Source of the DNA: Salinilacustrithrix sp003476595
GTDB taxonomy: Bacteria; Actinomycetota; Acidimicrobiia; Acidimicrobiales; Salinilacustritrichaceae
NCBI GenBank assembly: GCA_963972525.1
Contig: CAXAUZ010000020.1
Span: 1-64,000 of the forward strand
Direction: 5' to 3'
Length of the DNA: 64,000 nt
The translations under genes were made by a program, and so were the position numbers. Below are positions 16,500 to 25,161 of this stretch, one piece after another. The notes under the pieces are model-generated. The model did no database searches. It saw nothing but the letters and a program-made list of their open reading frames with translations, and was not told the origin of the DNA. The first letter of the stretch is position 1; each line of letters opens with the position of its first letter.

Positions 16500-16916
16500 G
16501 TGGACCGAACGGACGACACCGCCGGCGGACCCGACGTCCGCATCGTGATCGTCGACGACAACGCCCTGCTCGTGGACACCCTCGTCGCCGCACTGCGAGG
16601 TCATCCCGTGCTCCGGGTCGTCGCGACCGCCGGGGACGGGCCAGGCGGGCTCGAGGCCGTGGCCGAGCACCGTCCCGACGTCGCGCTCGTCGACCTGCGA
16701 CTGGGCGGGGCGTGGGGCCTCGACCTGGTGCCCGGCATGCGGGCCGTCGACCCGCCTCCCGCGATCGTGGTCTTCTCCGCCGCGCTCGACGAGGCGACGC
16801 GGCGGGCCGTCGCAGCGGGCGAGGTCACGTCCCACGTGAGCAAGGGGGCCCCGTTGGACGAGCTCCTCGGGGCCCTGGTCGCCGCAGCCGACCGCCCCCC
16901 GTCGCCCCGATCGTGA
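16500..16916 (+). CDS. Stand-alone response regulator receiver protein
   Basis: 138 residues, one receiver domain and no output domain. VDDNALL (acidic pocket), VALVDLRLGG (phospho-accepting Asp), VFSA and HVSKGAP (Lys) are all intact. It is divergent from the two complementary PAS kinases with only 65 bases between, making it their most likely phosphorylation partner or phosphate sink. The GTG start has only a poor ribosome binding site (ggag very close). Confidence 0.85.
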   Translation: MDRTDDTAGGPDVRIVIVDDNALLVDTLVAALRGHPVLRVVATAGDGPGGLEAVAEHRPDVALVDLRLGGAWGLDLVPGMRAVDPPPAIVVFSAALDEATRRAVAAGEVTSHVSKGAPLDELLGALVAAADRPPSPRS

Positions 16917-16960
16917 CCGCGCCATGCGGGACCGCCCGGGCAGGGGGTACAGAGGGGGTC

Positions 16961-18439
16961 GTGGACCGGCTGGGAGACCTCGTGCGACGGCACCGCGCCG
17001 CGGGCCTCGCCCTGGTCGCGTGCCTCGTGCTCGGCGCGCTGGCGGGCGCGCTCAGCTTCTCGCTCCAACCCGACACCGTCGGCTCGCTCGGTCCGGGATC
17101 GGTCACCATCGACGTGGGTGTCCGGTCCAGCGAGACCAACGTCGATCTGCCGCCGCTCGGCCACCTCGTCGCCGACAGCCATCGCGGTCCGGTCGGCTTC
17201 GACGTGCGCGTCGACCGTATCGATCTGGCCCAGGCCGGCGCCCTGGCCGGTGAGCTGGCGCGCGGGTCGGACCCGGCCCAGCGCCTCCGGGCCGACATCG
17301 ACGACGACATGCGGCCGCTGCTGCAGAGCCTGATCCTGCGCAGCCTGGCGGTCGCGCTCGCCGCCGGGGTGGTCGTCGGCCTGGTGCTCCCGCGCCGCCG
17401 GGTCCGCTACGTCGCTGCGACCACCGTCGGGTCGCTGGGCTTCGTCGTGGTCGCTGGTGCGATGGCCTTCGCCAGCTTCTCCCCGACCTCCTTCGACCAG
17501 CCCCGCTTCGAGGGCACCCTCGCCGCGGCTCCCGACATCGTCAACACGGTCCAGCGCCACATCGACGACGTCGACGTGGTGGAGTCGCGCCTCGAGGCCC
17601 TCTCGGCTCGCCTCGTGGGGCTGTACCGGTCGGTGGAGGGCACCGGTCCGTCGCTGACCGACACCACGCTGCTGCACGTCTCGGACCTGCACTCGAACCC
17701 GGTCGGCATCGAGCTGGTGGAGCAGACCGCCGAGCGCTTCGACGTCGACGCGATCATCGACACCGGCGACGTCACCAGCTTCGGATCCAGCGTCGAATCC
17801 CTCGTCGTGCAGCGGATCTCCCGCATCGACGTGCCGTACTACGTCGTCCCCGGGAACCACGACCACTCGAGCATCCGACGAGCCTTGGTCGACGCCGGCG
17901 TGGAGGTCCTCGATCCCGGGGTGGTACGGGTAGGCGACGTCCGGATCCTGGGCGCCGGTGATCCGGCCTTCACGGCCGACAACCGCCTGGCGCGCGACGA
18001 CTACAACGACCAGCTCGCCCGGGCGTCGGAGTCGCTGGCCCGACAGGTGCGGGCCAGCCGCCCCGACGTCGTCGCCGTGCACAACTCCCTCCAGCTCGAG
18101 GCCGCGATCGGCGACTTCGACGTGGGGCTGGCCGGGCACACCCACCGCTTCGACCTCGAGTACGTCGACGGCACGGCCGTGCTCCACAGCGGCAGCGCGG
18201 GGGCGACCGGCGTCGGCGCGCTGACCGAATCCGAGGATCTCCCGTACGAGATGCAGCTGCTCCAGTTCGACGGCTCCCGCCTCACCGCCATCGACCGGCT
18301 GTCCTTCGAGGGCACCGAGGGCGCGTTCCGCCTGGAGCGGGTGCTGATCGATCCGAGGGAGGTCGACGGCTACCCCGACCCCGAGGGCATCACGTTCGAG
18401 CGGGGCCCGTTCGGTCCGTTCCTGCGATTCGCCAACTGA
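16961..18439 (+). CDS. Membrane-anchored metallophosphoesterase
   Basis: 492 residues. A hydrophobic helix near residues 13-33 is followed by an external ~90-residue segment, further membrane helices near 125-170, and a calcineurin-like domain from about residue 225. Metal-binding motifs are HVSDLHSNP, DTGDVT, GNHDH and GHTHR. The substrate is unknown; such two-part proteins are common in actinobacteria. The GTG start at 16961 follows AGAGGGGG. It lies 44 bases after the receiver gene and two bases before the PMT-like gene, probably co-transcribed with the latter. Confidence 0.85.
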   Translation: MDRLGDLVRRHRAAGLALVACLVLGALAGALSFSLQPDTVGSLGPGSVTIDVGVRSSETNVDLPPLGHLVADSHRGPVGFDVRVDRIDLAQAGALAGELARGSDPAQRLRADIDDDMRPLLQSLILRSLAVALAAGVVVGLVLPRRRVRYVAATTVGSLGFVVVAGAMAFASFSPTSFDQPRFEGTLAAAPDIVNTVQRHIDDVDVVESRLEALSARLVGLYRSVEGTGPSLTDTTLLHVSDLHSNPVGIELVEQTAERFDVDAIIDTGDVTSFGSSVESLVVQRISRIDVPYYVVPGNHDHSSIRRALVDAGVEVLDPGVVRVGDVRILGAGDPAFTADNRLARDDYNDQLARASESLARQVRASRPDVVAVHNSLQLEAAIGDFDVGLAGHTHRFDLEYVDGTAVLHSGSAGATGVGALTESEDLPYEMQLLQFDGSRLTAIDRLSFEGTEGAFRLERVLIDPREVDGYPDPEGITFERGPFGPFLRFAN

Positions 18440-18441
18440 CC

Positions 18442-19803
18442 GTGCCAGCCCGCCGCCGCTGGGTCGCGGTCGCGATCCCCCTCGTGATCCTGGCCGTCGC
18501 CGGGCTCCTCCGGCTGGTCGATCTCGGCCACATCGATCGCATCCAGTTCGACGAGAGCTACTACGCCAACGATGCCCACGCGCTGGTCGAGCGGGGCGTG
18601 GAGATCGAACGGCCCGCCCACCCGCCGGTCGGCAAGTGGGCGCTCGCCGCCGGCATCGCCGTGCTCGGCTTCGACCCGGTCGGCTGGCGCATCGGCTCCG
18701 CCGTCGCCGGCACGGCGATGGTGCTGGCCACCTACGGGGCGGGGCTGCTCCTCCTGCGGGACCGCTGGCTCGCGGCGGCGGCGGCGCTCCTCGTGGCGGT
18801 CGACGGGCTGGCCATCACGACGAGCCGCATCGCCATGCTCGACGCCGTCCTGGCCCTGTTCGTGTCGGTGGCCCTGCTCCTCCTGCTCCGCCACCACCGG
18901 CTCCGGGCCCGAGCACCGGTCACCGGGCGCTTCACGCCGGCCGGCCCCGAGCTGTGGCTGGCCGGGGTGGCCCTCGGCCTCGCCGTCGGCACCAAGTGGT
19001 CGGCGGCCCCCATGCTCGCCGCCGCCGTCGTGCTCGTCGGGTGGACCGAGGTGCGCCGCCGCCGGCCGACACGGGGCGTCGGGCGCGCCGTGCTCGAGGG
19101 CGGGATCACCACCGTGCTGCCGCTGGTCGTCGTGCCCCTCGCCGTGTACGTCGCCAGCTACGGCGGCTTCCTCCTCAACTACACCGACTCCAAGGTGTAC
19201 GAGCAGCGCTGCCCGGAGCTCGACTGCGAGGCCCCGGTCAGCGAGCGCGTGGCCGGCCTCGTCTTCCACCACCGGGACCTGTACCGGATGCACCGCGAGC
19301 TCGAGCACACGCACCCGTACCGCTCGTCGGCCCCGACCTGGCCGATCCTGCAGCGACCGGTGCTGTCGTACCTCGAGCGCTGCCCCACGACCGACGGCAC
19401 GCCCTGCGTCGTCCCCGAGGGCACGACGGCCCGGGTGGTGATGGTCGGGAACCCGGTGCTGTGGTGGACGATGCTCGCCGCGCTGCCCCTCGTGGCCTGG
19501 CAGGTCGTGCGGCGGCGCGACCGGGCCCTGATCGGCGTGCTCGCCCTCGCCGCCTCGCTGTACGTCCCCTGGCTCGGCCTCGGGCGCGGCTACCTCTTCT
19601 ACCTGGCGCCGCTCGTGCCCTTCGCCGCGCTCGCCCTCGTCGCCGGCACGCGGTCGCTGCCCGGACGGGCTGCGAAGGTCGCCCCGTGGGCGGTCCTCGC
19701 CGTGGCCGTGGCGTTGCTCGTGTTCCTGTTCCCCATCTGGTACGGCATGCCGCTCGACGCCGACGCCACCGACGCCCGGCTGCTGCTCGACTCCTGGCGC
19801 TAG
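18442..19803 (+). CDS. PMT/GT39-like glycosyltransferase
   Basis: 453 residues, about ten membrane helices. The first external loop has FDESYYANDA and ERPAHPPVGKW, the pattern of protein O-mannosyltransferases (acidic DE pair, then HPPxGK). These enzymes move mannose from polyprenyl-phosphate-mannose to secreted proteins. At 453 residues it is a little shorter than mycobacterial Pmt. A Cys-containing external segment (EQRCPELDCEAP) and another (SYLERCPTTDGTPC) may form disulphides. GTG start directly after the phosphoesterase stop. Confidence 0.85.
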   Translation: MPARRRWVAVAIPLVILAVAGLLRLVDLGHIDRIQFDESYYANDAHALVERGVEIERPAHPPVGKWALAAGIAVLGFDPVGWRIGSAVAGTAMVLATYGAGLLLLRDRWLAAAAALLVAVDGLAITTSRIAMLDAVLALFVSVALLLLLRHHRLRARAPVTGRFTPAGPELWLAGVALGLAVGTKWSAAPMLAAAVVLVGWTEVRRRRPTRGVGRAVLEGGITTVLPLVVVPLAVYVASYGGFLLNYTDSKVYEQRCPELDCEAPVSERVAGLVFHHRDLYRMHRELEHTHPYRSSAPTWPILQRPVLSYLERCPTTDGTPCVVPEGTTARVVMVGNPVLWWTMLAALPLVAWQVVRRRDRALIGVLALAASLYVPWLGLGRGYLFYLAPLVPFAALALVAGTRSLPGRAAKVAPWAVLAVAVALLVFLFPIWYGMPLDADATDARLLLDSWR

Positions 19804-19832
19804 GAAGCCGGCCTCGGCCTGCGGCGCCCGCG

Positions 19833-20345
19833 TCAGTCGGAGGCCATCTGCTGCGCTCGTGCGTAGGCGAGCTGGAGGAAGTCCGAAGCGCCGACGATCG
19901 CGAGCACCGACATCACCGTGCGGGTGAGGCGGGGGGCGACGACCACGCCGGTGACGAGGGTGGTGGCCATCCACTGGCTGAGGCAGAAGGGGCAGGTGAG
20001 CAGCTCGCCGATGGCGTGGCGCCAGCCGCTGGCGCGGACGTCCTCCGCCAGCTCGGAGGGGCCGCTGACGCCGGCGAACTTCGTGAACGGCATGCGGATC
20101 GGGCTGGCGATCGGGTGCTTGGTGATCGTCCGCGTGCCGATGAACGTGGCCACGGCGCCGAGGGCCAGGTCCGGCGGGGCGAGCGTGCCGGGCAGCCGCT
20201 TGCGCCCGAAGACCACCAGGGCGGTGACGACACTGATGTAGGCCACCAGCAGCACCGAGTAGGCGCCGAGGGGACGCTCGTCATCGGCGTCCTCGCTGTA
20301 CTCCTCGGCGTGCTGGCGGAACCGTTCACCCGGTGTCGTGGTCAC
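19833..20345 (-). CDS. DUF1360 family membrane protein
   Basis: 170 residues with three or four hydrophobic stretches and the DUF1360 signature LLTCPFCLSQWMA (CxxC). The function of the family is unknown. The GTG start (VTTTPGERFRQHAEEYSED) was chosen since upstream sequence overlaps the tRNA terminator. It is convergent with the PMT-like gene and lies downstream of tRNA-Arg on the same strand. Confidence 0.82.
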   Translation of the reverse strand: MTTTPGERFRQHAEEYSEDADDERPLGAYSVLLVAYISVVTALVVFGRKRLPGTLAPPDLALGAVATFIGTRTITKHPIASPIRMPFTKFAGVSGPSELAEDVRASGWRHAIGELLTCPFCLSQWMATTLVTGVVVAPRLTRTVMSVLAIVGASDFLQLAYARAQQMASD

Positions 20346-20375
20346 CCGGGGTCGGTACCCGCTCGTGGAGGAGAT

Positions 20376-20412
20376 GAGACAGCGGGAGGACGTTCGCCTC
20401 CCGCCTCGTCTC
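20376..20412 (-). terminator. Hairpin downstream of tRNA-Arg
   Basis: A perfect 8-base stem (GCGGGAGG / CCTCCCGC, seven-base loop) at 20382-20404 is extended by GAGAC/GTCTC outside a small bulge. It begins five bases after the tRNA 3' end on the minus strand; no T-run follows. It probably ends the tRNA transcript or defines its 3' processing. Confidence 0.6.
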
Positions 20413-20416
20413 CCAG

Positions 20417-20488
20417 TGCCCTCGGGGCGACTCGAACGCCCGCACACGCCTCCGGAGGGCGATGCTCTATCCGCTGAGCTACGAGGGC
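20417..20488 (-). tRNA. tRNA-Arg (anticodon CCG)
   Basis: 72 bases on the minus strand. The acceptor stem GCCCTCG/CGAGGGC, D stem GCTC/GAGC, anticodon loop CTCCGGA (anticodon CCG) and T arm GGGCG-TTCGAGT-CGCCC all pair. The discriminator is A and no CCA is encoded. It reads CGG codons, which are common in this genome. Confidence 0.95.
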
Positions 20489-20560
20489 GGAGCGATCCGG
20501 ATCGTAGCGCGGGTCGTCGGGGGCTCCGCATCCGCTTCGGCCGCCCCGCACGGACCCCCG

Positions 20561-20566
20561 TAGGCT
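20561..20566 (+). promoter_or_regulatory. -10 box (TAGGCT) of the receiver protein gene
   Basis: TAGGCT ends six bases before the ATG at 20573, with no ribosome binding site between: leaderless spacing. Confidence 0.5.
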
Positions 20567-20572
20567 CGCTCC

Positions 20573-20950
<378 letters not shown>

Positions 20951-20985
20951 CCACCGCACACCCCCCACGACACTGGAGCACCCTG

Positions 20986-22608
20986 TTGATCCGCGACACG
21001 CTCGCTGCTGCAGTCGAGTCGGCAGCCGCCGGCATCGGCCTCGACCCCGCCGCCGTCACCTGGACGATGGAGCGCCCGGCGCGCCGCGAGCACGGTGACT
21101 GGTCCTGCAACATCGCCATGGCGTCGGCCAAGGCCGCCGGACGGGCGCCGCGCGACATCGCCGGCGACCTGGTCGCCGCGCTCGAGCAGGCCGACCTCGC
21201 CCACGTGGACTCGGTGGAGATCGCCGGCCCCGGGTTCGTGAACTTCCGGCTGGCCCCGTCGTGGCTGCACGACGTGCTGGTCGAGGTGGTGGACGGCGGC
21301 ACCGACGGCTACGCCCGGCCCGACGTCGGCGGCGGCACCAAGGTGAACATCGAGTTCGTCTCGGCCAACCCCAACGGACCGCTGCACGCCGGCCACGGCC
21401 GGGGCGCGGCCTACGGCGACTCGGTGGCCCGGATCATGGAGCGCACCGGCTTCGACGTGACGCGGGAGTTCTACCTGAACGACCGCGGCGTCCAGATGGC
21501 CCGCTACGCCGAGTCCCTCCTCGCCCGCAAGCGGGGTGAGCCGGTGCCGGAGGACGGCTACGGGGGCGAGTACGTCGCCGACTGGGCGGCCGAGATGCCC
21601 GACGACGTGGCCGACGCCGGCATCGATGCGGTGCGGGCGTGGGGCTACGACCGGGCGCTGGCCGACCAGCGCGAGGTCCTCGCCGCATTCCACGTGCACT
21701 TCGACGTGTGGTCGTCCGAGCAGGCCCTCGTCGACAGCGGGGCGATGGCCGCCGCGCTCGCCGACCTCCGCGAGCGGGGCCACGCCTACGACGCCGATGG
21801 CGCCACCTGGCTGCGCTCCACCGAGTTCGGCGACGACAAGGACCGGCCGCTGCTCAAGTCCGACGGCGACCCGACGTACCTGCTGCCAGACATCGCCTAC
21901 CACCGCGACAAGTTCGCCCGCGGCTTCGACCTGCTCATCGACGTGTGGGGTGCCGACCACCACGGCTACGTCCCGCGGATGCGGGCCGGCATCGAGGCGC
22001 TCGGCCACGACCCCGATGAGTTCGAGGTGCCGATCGTGCAGATCGTCCGCCTCGAGCGGGAGGGCAAGGAGGTCCGCCTGTCCAAGCGGGCGGGCGACAT
22101 CATCGAGCTGCGCGACCTCATCGACGAGGTGGGCGCGGACGTGGCCCGGCTGACCTACCTGCTCCAGTCCGTGGACAGCCAGCAGGCGATCGACCTCGAC
22201 CTGGTCACGAGCCGCTCCAACGACAACCCCGTCTTCTACGTGCAGTACGCCCACGCCCGGATCCACTCGATCATGGGCAAGGCGGCCGCGGCCGGCATCG
22301 TCCGGGCGCCGCTGGCCGACGCCGACCTCTCGGTGCTGACCCACGAGCGCGAGATCGAGCTGCTGCGCACGCTGTCGGAGCTGCCCGAGGTGCTGGCCCG
22401 GGCCGCCCGGGAACGGGCCCCGCACACGGTCACCAACTGGGTCCGGGAGCTGGCCGACCGGTTCCACGGCTTCTACCACGACTGCTACGTCATCGGTGAC
22501 GTGCCGGCCGACCTCACCCAGGCCCGGCTGTGGCTGGTCGACGCGGCTCGCGTCGGCTTCGCCATCGGCCTCGACCTGCTCGGCGTCTCGGCCCCGGAGT
22601 CGATGTAG
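20986..22608 (+). CDS. argS: Arginyl-tRNA synthetase
   Basis: 540 residues, class I synthetase. An N-terminal Add-1 domain is followed by the HIGH-equivalent motif FVSANPNGPLHAGHGRGAA, the KMSKS-equivalent RLSKRAG and a C-terminal DALR helical domain. The TTG start at 20986 is chosen because GGAG lies eight bases upstream and the conserved N-terminus begins there. The stop TAG shares one base with the GTG of lysA, so the two are translationally coupled. A tRNA-Arg gene is 500 bases upstream. Confidence 0.94.
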   Translation: MIRDTLAAAVESAAAGIGLDPAAVTWTMERPARREHGDWSCNIAMASAKAAGRAPRDIAGDLVAALEQADLAHVDSVEIAGPGFVNFRLAPSWLHDVLVEVVDGGTDGYARPDVGGGTKVNIEFVSANPNGPLHAGHGRGAAYGDSVARIMERTGFDVTREFYLNDRGVQMARYAESLLARKRGEPVPEDGYGGEYVADWAAEMPDDVADAGIDAVRAWGYDRALADQREVLAAFHVHFDVWSSEQALVDSGAMAAALADLRERGHAYDADGATWLRSTEFGDDKDRPLLKSDGDPTYLLPDIAYHRDKFARGFDLLIDVWGADHHGYVPRMRAGIEALGHDPDEFEVPIVQIVRLEREGKEVRLSKRAGDIIELRDLIDEVGADVARLTYLLQSVDSQQAIDLDLVTSRSNDNPVFYVQYAHARIHSIMGKAAAAGIVRAPLADADLSVLTHEREIELLRTLSELPEVLARAARERAPHTVTNWVRELADRFHGFYHDCYVIGDVPADLTQARLWLVDAARVGFAIGLDLLGVSAPESM

Positions 22609-23882
22609 TGGCCGGTCCGCTGCCCCCGCACCTGCTGCCCGAGCACTCCGAGATCGCCGCCGACGGCCGGCTGTCGATCGGGGGCTGCGACCTGCTCGAC
22701 GTCGCCGCCGAGTTCGGCACGCCGCTGTTCGTCTACGACGAGCAGCACCTCCGCAACCGCTGCCGCGAGGCCGTCGCCGCCTTCCCCGACGGGGTCGCCT
22801 ACGCCACCAAGGCGTTCCTGTGCGTGGCCATGGCGAAGCTGGTCCACGAGGAGGGGATGGACCTCGACGTCGCCACCGGCGGCGAGCTCCACGTCGCCCT
22901 CACCGCCGGGGTGCCGGCGGAGAAGCTGGTGCTGCACGGCAACAACAAGTCGCTGGCCGAGCTGGCCTACGCCCGCACCGTCGGCGTCGGGCGCATCGTG
23001 GTCGACAGCTTCGACGAGCTCGAGCGGCTCACCCGACTCCACCAGGACGACGGCTACGCGCCCGAGGTCCTGCTGCGGATCACGCCGGGCATCGAGGCCC
23101 ACACCCACGAGTTCGTGATGACCGGCCAGGAGGACTCCAAGTTCGGCTTCGGCCTGCGCTCGGGTGCCGCCGGCCGCGCCATCGAGCTGGCCTCGGCCTC
23201 ACCGGCGGTGGACCTCGTCGGCATCCACATGCACATCGGCTCCCAGGTGTTCGTGGCGGACTCGTTCCACGACGCGGTGGAGGCGATGGTCCCCTTCGTC
23301 ACCACCCACGACCTGCCCGAGTTCTCCATCGGTGGCGGGCTCGGCGTGCCCTACGTCGAGGGCGAGTCGGCGCCGACCATGGCCGACTGGGGCGGGGCGA
23401 TCCAGGCCGCCGCCCGCGAGGCGGGCATCACCGCGAGGATCACCGCCGAGCCGGGCCGATCGATCGCCGCCGCCGCCGCCGTCACCCTCTACACGGTCGG
23501 CACGATCAAGGACGTCCCCGGGGTGCGCACGTTCCTCTCCGTCGACGGTGGCATGTCGGACAACCCGCGCCCGGTGCTCTACGGCTCGGGCTACGAGACC
23601 TTCCTGCCCCGGGCGACCGACGCCGAGCGGACCAAGCCCGTGCGCGTCGTGGGCAAGCACTGCGAGTCCGGCGACCTCCTCGTCCGCGAGGGCTGGGTCC
23701 CCGACGACGTGGCCATCGACGACGTGCTGGCCACCCCCGTCACCGGCGCCTACGGGCACTCGATGGGGTCCAACTACAACAAGATCCTGCGGCCCGCCGT
23801 GGTGTTCTGCCGGGACGGCGACGCCCGCCTCGTCGTCCGTCGCGAGTCCTTCGACGACCTGGTGCGCAACGACATCGTCTAG
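22608..23882 (+). CDS. lysA: Diaminopimelate decarboxylase
   Basis: 424 residues. The PLP-binding Lys is in AYATKAFLC; other marks are GGGLGVPY, EPGRS and HCESGDLL. It converts meso-diaminopimelate to lysine, the last step of lysine synthesis, and is placed upstream of hom and thrC as in other actinobacteria (argS-lysA-hom-thrC). Here a pseudokinase gene on the other strand is inserted between lysA and hom. The stop codons of lysA and that gene overlap. Confidence 0.95.
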   Translation: MAGPLPPHLLPEHSEIAADGRLSIGGCDLLDVAAEFGTPLFVYDEQHLRNRCREAVAAFPDGVAYATKAFLCVAMAKLVHEEGMDLDVATGGELHVALTAGVPAEKLVLHGNNKSLAELAYARTVGVGRIVVDSFDELERLTRLHQDDGYAPEVLLRITPGIEAHTHEFVMTGQEDSKFGFGLRSGAAGRAIELASASPAVDLVGIHMHIGSQVFVADSFHDAVEAMVPFVTTHDLPEFSIGGGLGVPYVEGESAPTMADWGGAIQAAAREAGITARITAEPGRSIAAAAAVTLYTVGTIKDVPGVRTFLSVDGGMSDNPRPVLYGSGYETFLPRATDAERTKPVRVVGKHCESGDLLVREGWVPDDVAIDDVLATPVTGAYGHSMGSNYNKILRPAVVFCRDGDARLVVRRESFDDLVRNDIV

Positions 23883-25069
23883 GACGCGGCCGGTCTGATC
23901 CGGTCGCACCCGCCGTCGCGAGCCACCGCGACGGACGAGCCGATGGGGAGCGCCGGGCCGGCCTCGGCGATCAGCGTCTCGCCCTCGCCGGCCCACGCAT
24001 CGAACAGGAACGTCTCCCCGGTGCTCGATCGCACCACCGCGGCCGTGGCGATGCCGTCGCAGTCCCAGTCGCCGACCACCAGCTCGTCGCCCGGCCGCCC
24101 GATGCGGAAGCGCAGCCGGCTGCCGTCCTCGGCCGGGTACGCGACCTCGGCGGCATCCGGCCGCCAGTCGAGGGGGTCCTCGCACCCGTCGCCGTCCACG
24201 TCGGCGGCGAGGTCCGCGGCGACCGGCGCGCACGACAGCGGCGTGGCCTCGATCGGCGCGCTGCGGCCGACGGCAGGGCCGAGCACCAAGGCGGCGCCGG
24301 TGACCAGCCCGAGCACGAGCGCCGAACCACCGGCCAGTGCACGCGCCGTGCGGCCCCGGGGCGGGAGCTCGGACGGCGGCTCGGTGGCTGGCGCGACCGG
24401 AGGGGGCGGCGGCGGTGACGGCGCGCCGGGCTCGGACGTGGGCTCCACGCCATCGCGCAGCGCGGCGAGGTCGGCGTCGGGGTCGTCGGCGACCCAACCG
24501 AGCAGGGCGCGCAGGGAGGCGGCGGTCGTCGTGCCGTCTGCCGGGTCGAGCAGGCCCAGACCGAGGGTGGCGAGGTCGCGCACGTCGTCGCGGAACGGGT
24601 GGGCGCGGGGCCGCCCGGTGCGGGCCTCGCCGATGCCGAAGTCGGTCAGCAGGAGCCGCCCGTGCGAGCGGATCACGTTGGTGTCGACGACGTGGCCGTG
24701 GGCGACGCCCACCCGGTGGGCGGCGTCGAGCGCGCATGCCAGCTCCCGCACGAGCGACCGGACCTCGTCGGCCGGCACCGGGCCCGGCCGGTCGGCCAGC
24801 GTCTCGCCGTCGCCCAACGTGGTGAGGACGTGCACGTGCTGGTCGTCGACATCGACCACGTCGATGACGGAGGCGATGCCCGGGTGGCCCAGGCGGGCCA
24901 GGGACTCGGCCACGTCGCGGAGGCGGTGGCGCCGGGGCCCGGCCGGCGCCGGGACCCTCCGCCGGGCGAGGGGTGCGGCACCCAGCCGGTCGGGCACGAC
25001 CTCCTCGACGGGGCCGTCGGGGCCGTGCCCGACCGTGCGGCTGCGGTGGTACTGCACGCTGGACAACAT
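23879..25069 (-). CDS. Ser/Thr kinase-like protein, probable pseudokinase, with external beta-repeat domain
   Basis: 396 residues: kinase-like domain (~1-190), Pro-rich linker (PPPPPPPVAP), one membrane helix (ALVLGLVTGAALVLG), then an external domain with DVDGDGCEDP and VVGDWDCDG, like FG-GAP/VCBS repeats. The kinase core looks inactive: the catalytic HRD reads HGHVVDTN, so the base Asp is absent. I see no glycine loop or VAVK lysine near the N-terminus, although DFG (LTDFGIGEA) remains. Lengthwise the N-lobe is short. It sits between lysA and hom on the opposite strand, breaking a usual lys/thr cluster, which suggests insertion. ATG at 25069. Confidence 0.78.
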   Translation of the reverse strand: MLSSVQYHRSRTVGHGPDGPVEEVVPDRLGAAPLARRRVPAPAGPRRHRLRDVAESLARLGHPGIASVIDVVDVDDQHVHVLTTLGDGETLADRPGPVPADEVRSLVRELACALDAAHRVGVAHGHVVDTNVIRSHGRLLLTDFGIGEARTGRPRAHPFRDDVRDLATLGLGLLDPADGTTTAASLRALLGWVADDPDADLAALRDGVEPTSEPGAPSPPPPPPVAPATEPPSELPPRGRTARALAGGSALVLGLVTGAALVLGPAVGRSAPIEATPLSCAPVAADLAADVDGDGCEDPLDWRPDAAEVAYPAEDGSRLRFRIGRPGDELVVGDWDCDGIATAAVVRSSTGETFLFDAWAGEGETLIAEAGPALPIGSSVAVARDGGCDRIRPAAS

Positions 25070-25147
25070 ACATCGAAAGTGCACGAGAACGTCAAGAAGA
25101 CATGTGAGGGGGTGGCAGCGCGTGCAGGTCGCTCCGGGGACGCTCGC

Positions 25148-25153
25148 TACCGT
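25148..25153 (+). promoter_or_regulatory. -10 box (TACCGT) of hom
   Basis: TACCGT is followed by eight bases and the ATG of hom. No leader peptide, T-box or riboswitch is visible in the 92 bases between hom and the divergent pseudokinase. Confidence 0.5.
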
Positions 25154-25161
25154 GACCGGCC

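Noticed and set aside
25070..25161. Leader peptide or riboswitch before hom
   Set aside because: The 92 bases show no run of Thr/Ile/Met codons, no attenuator hairpin and a -10 box that leaves no leader.
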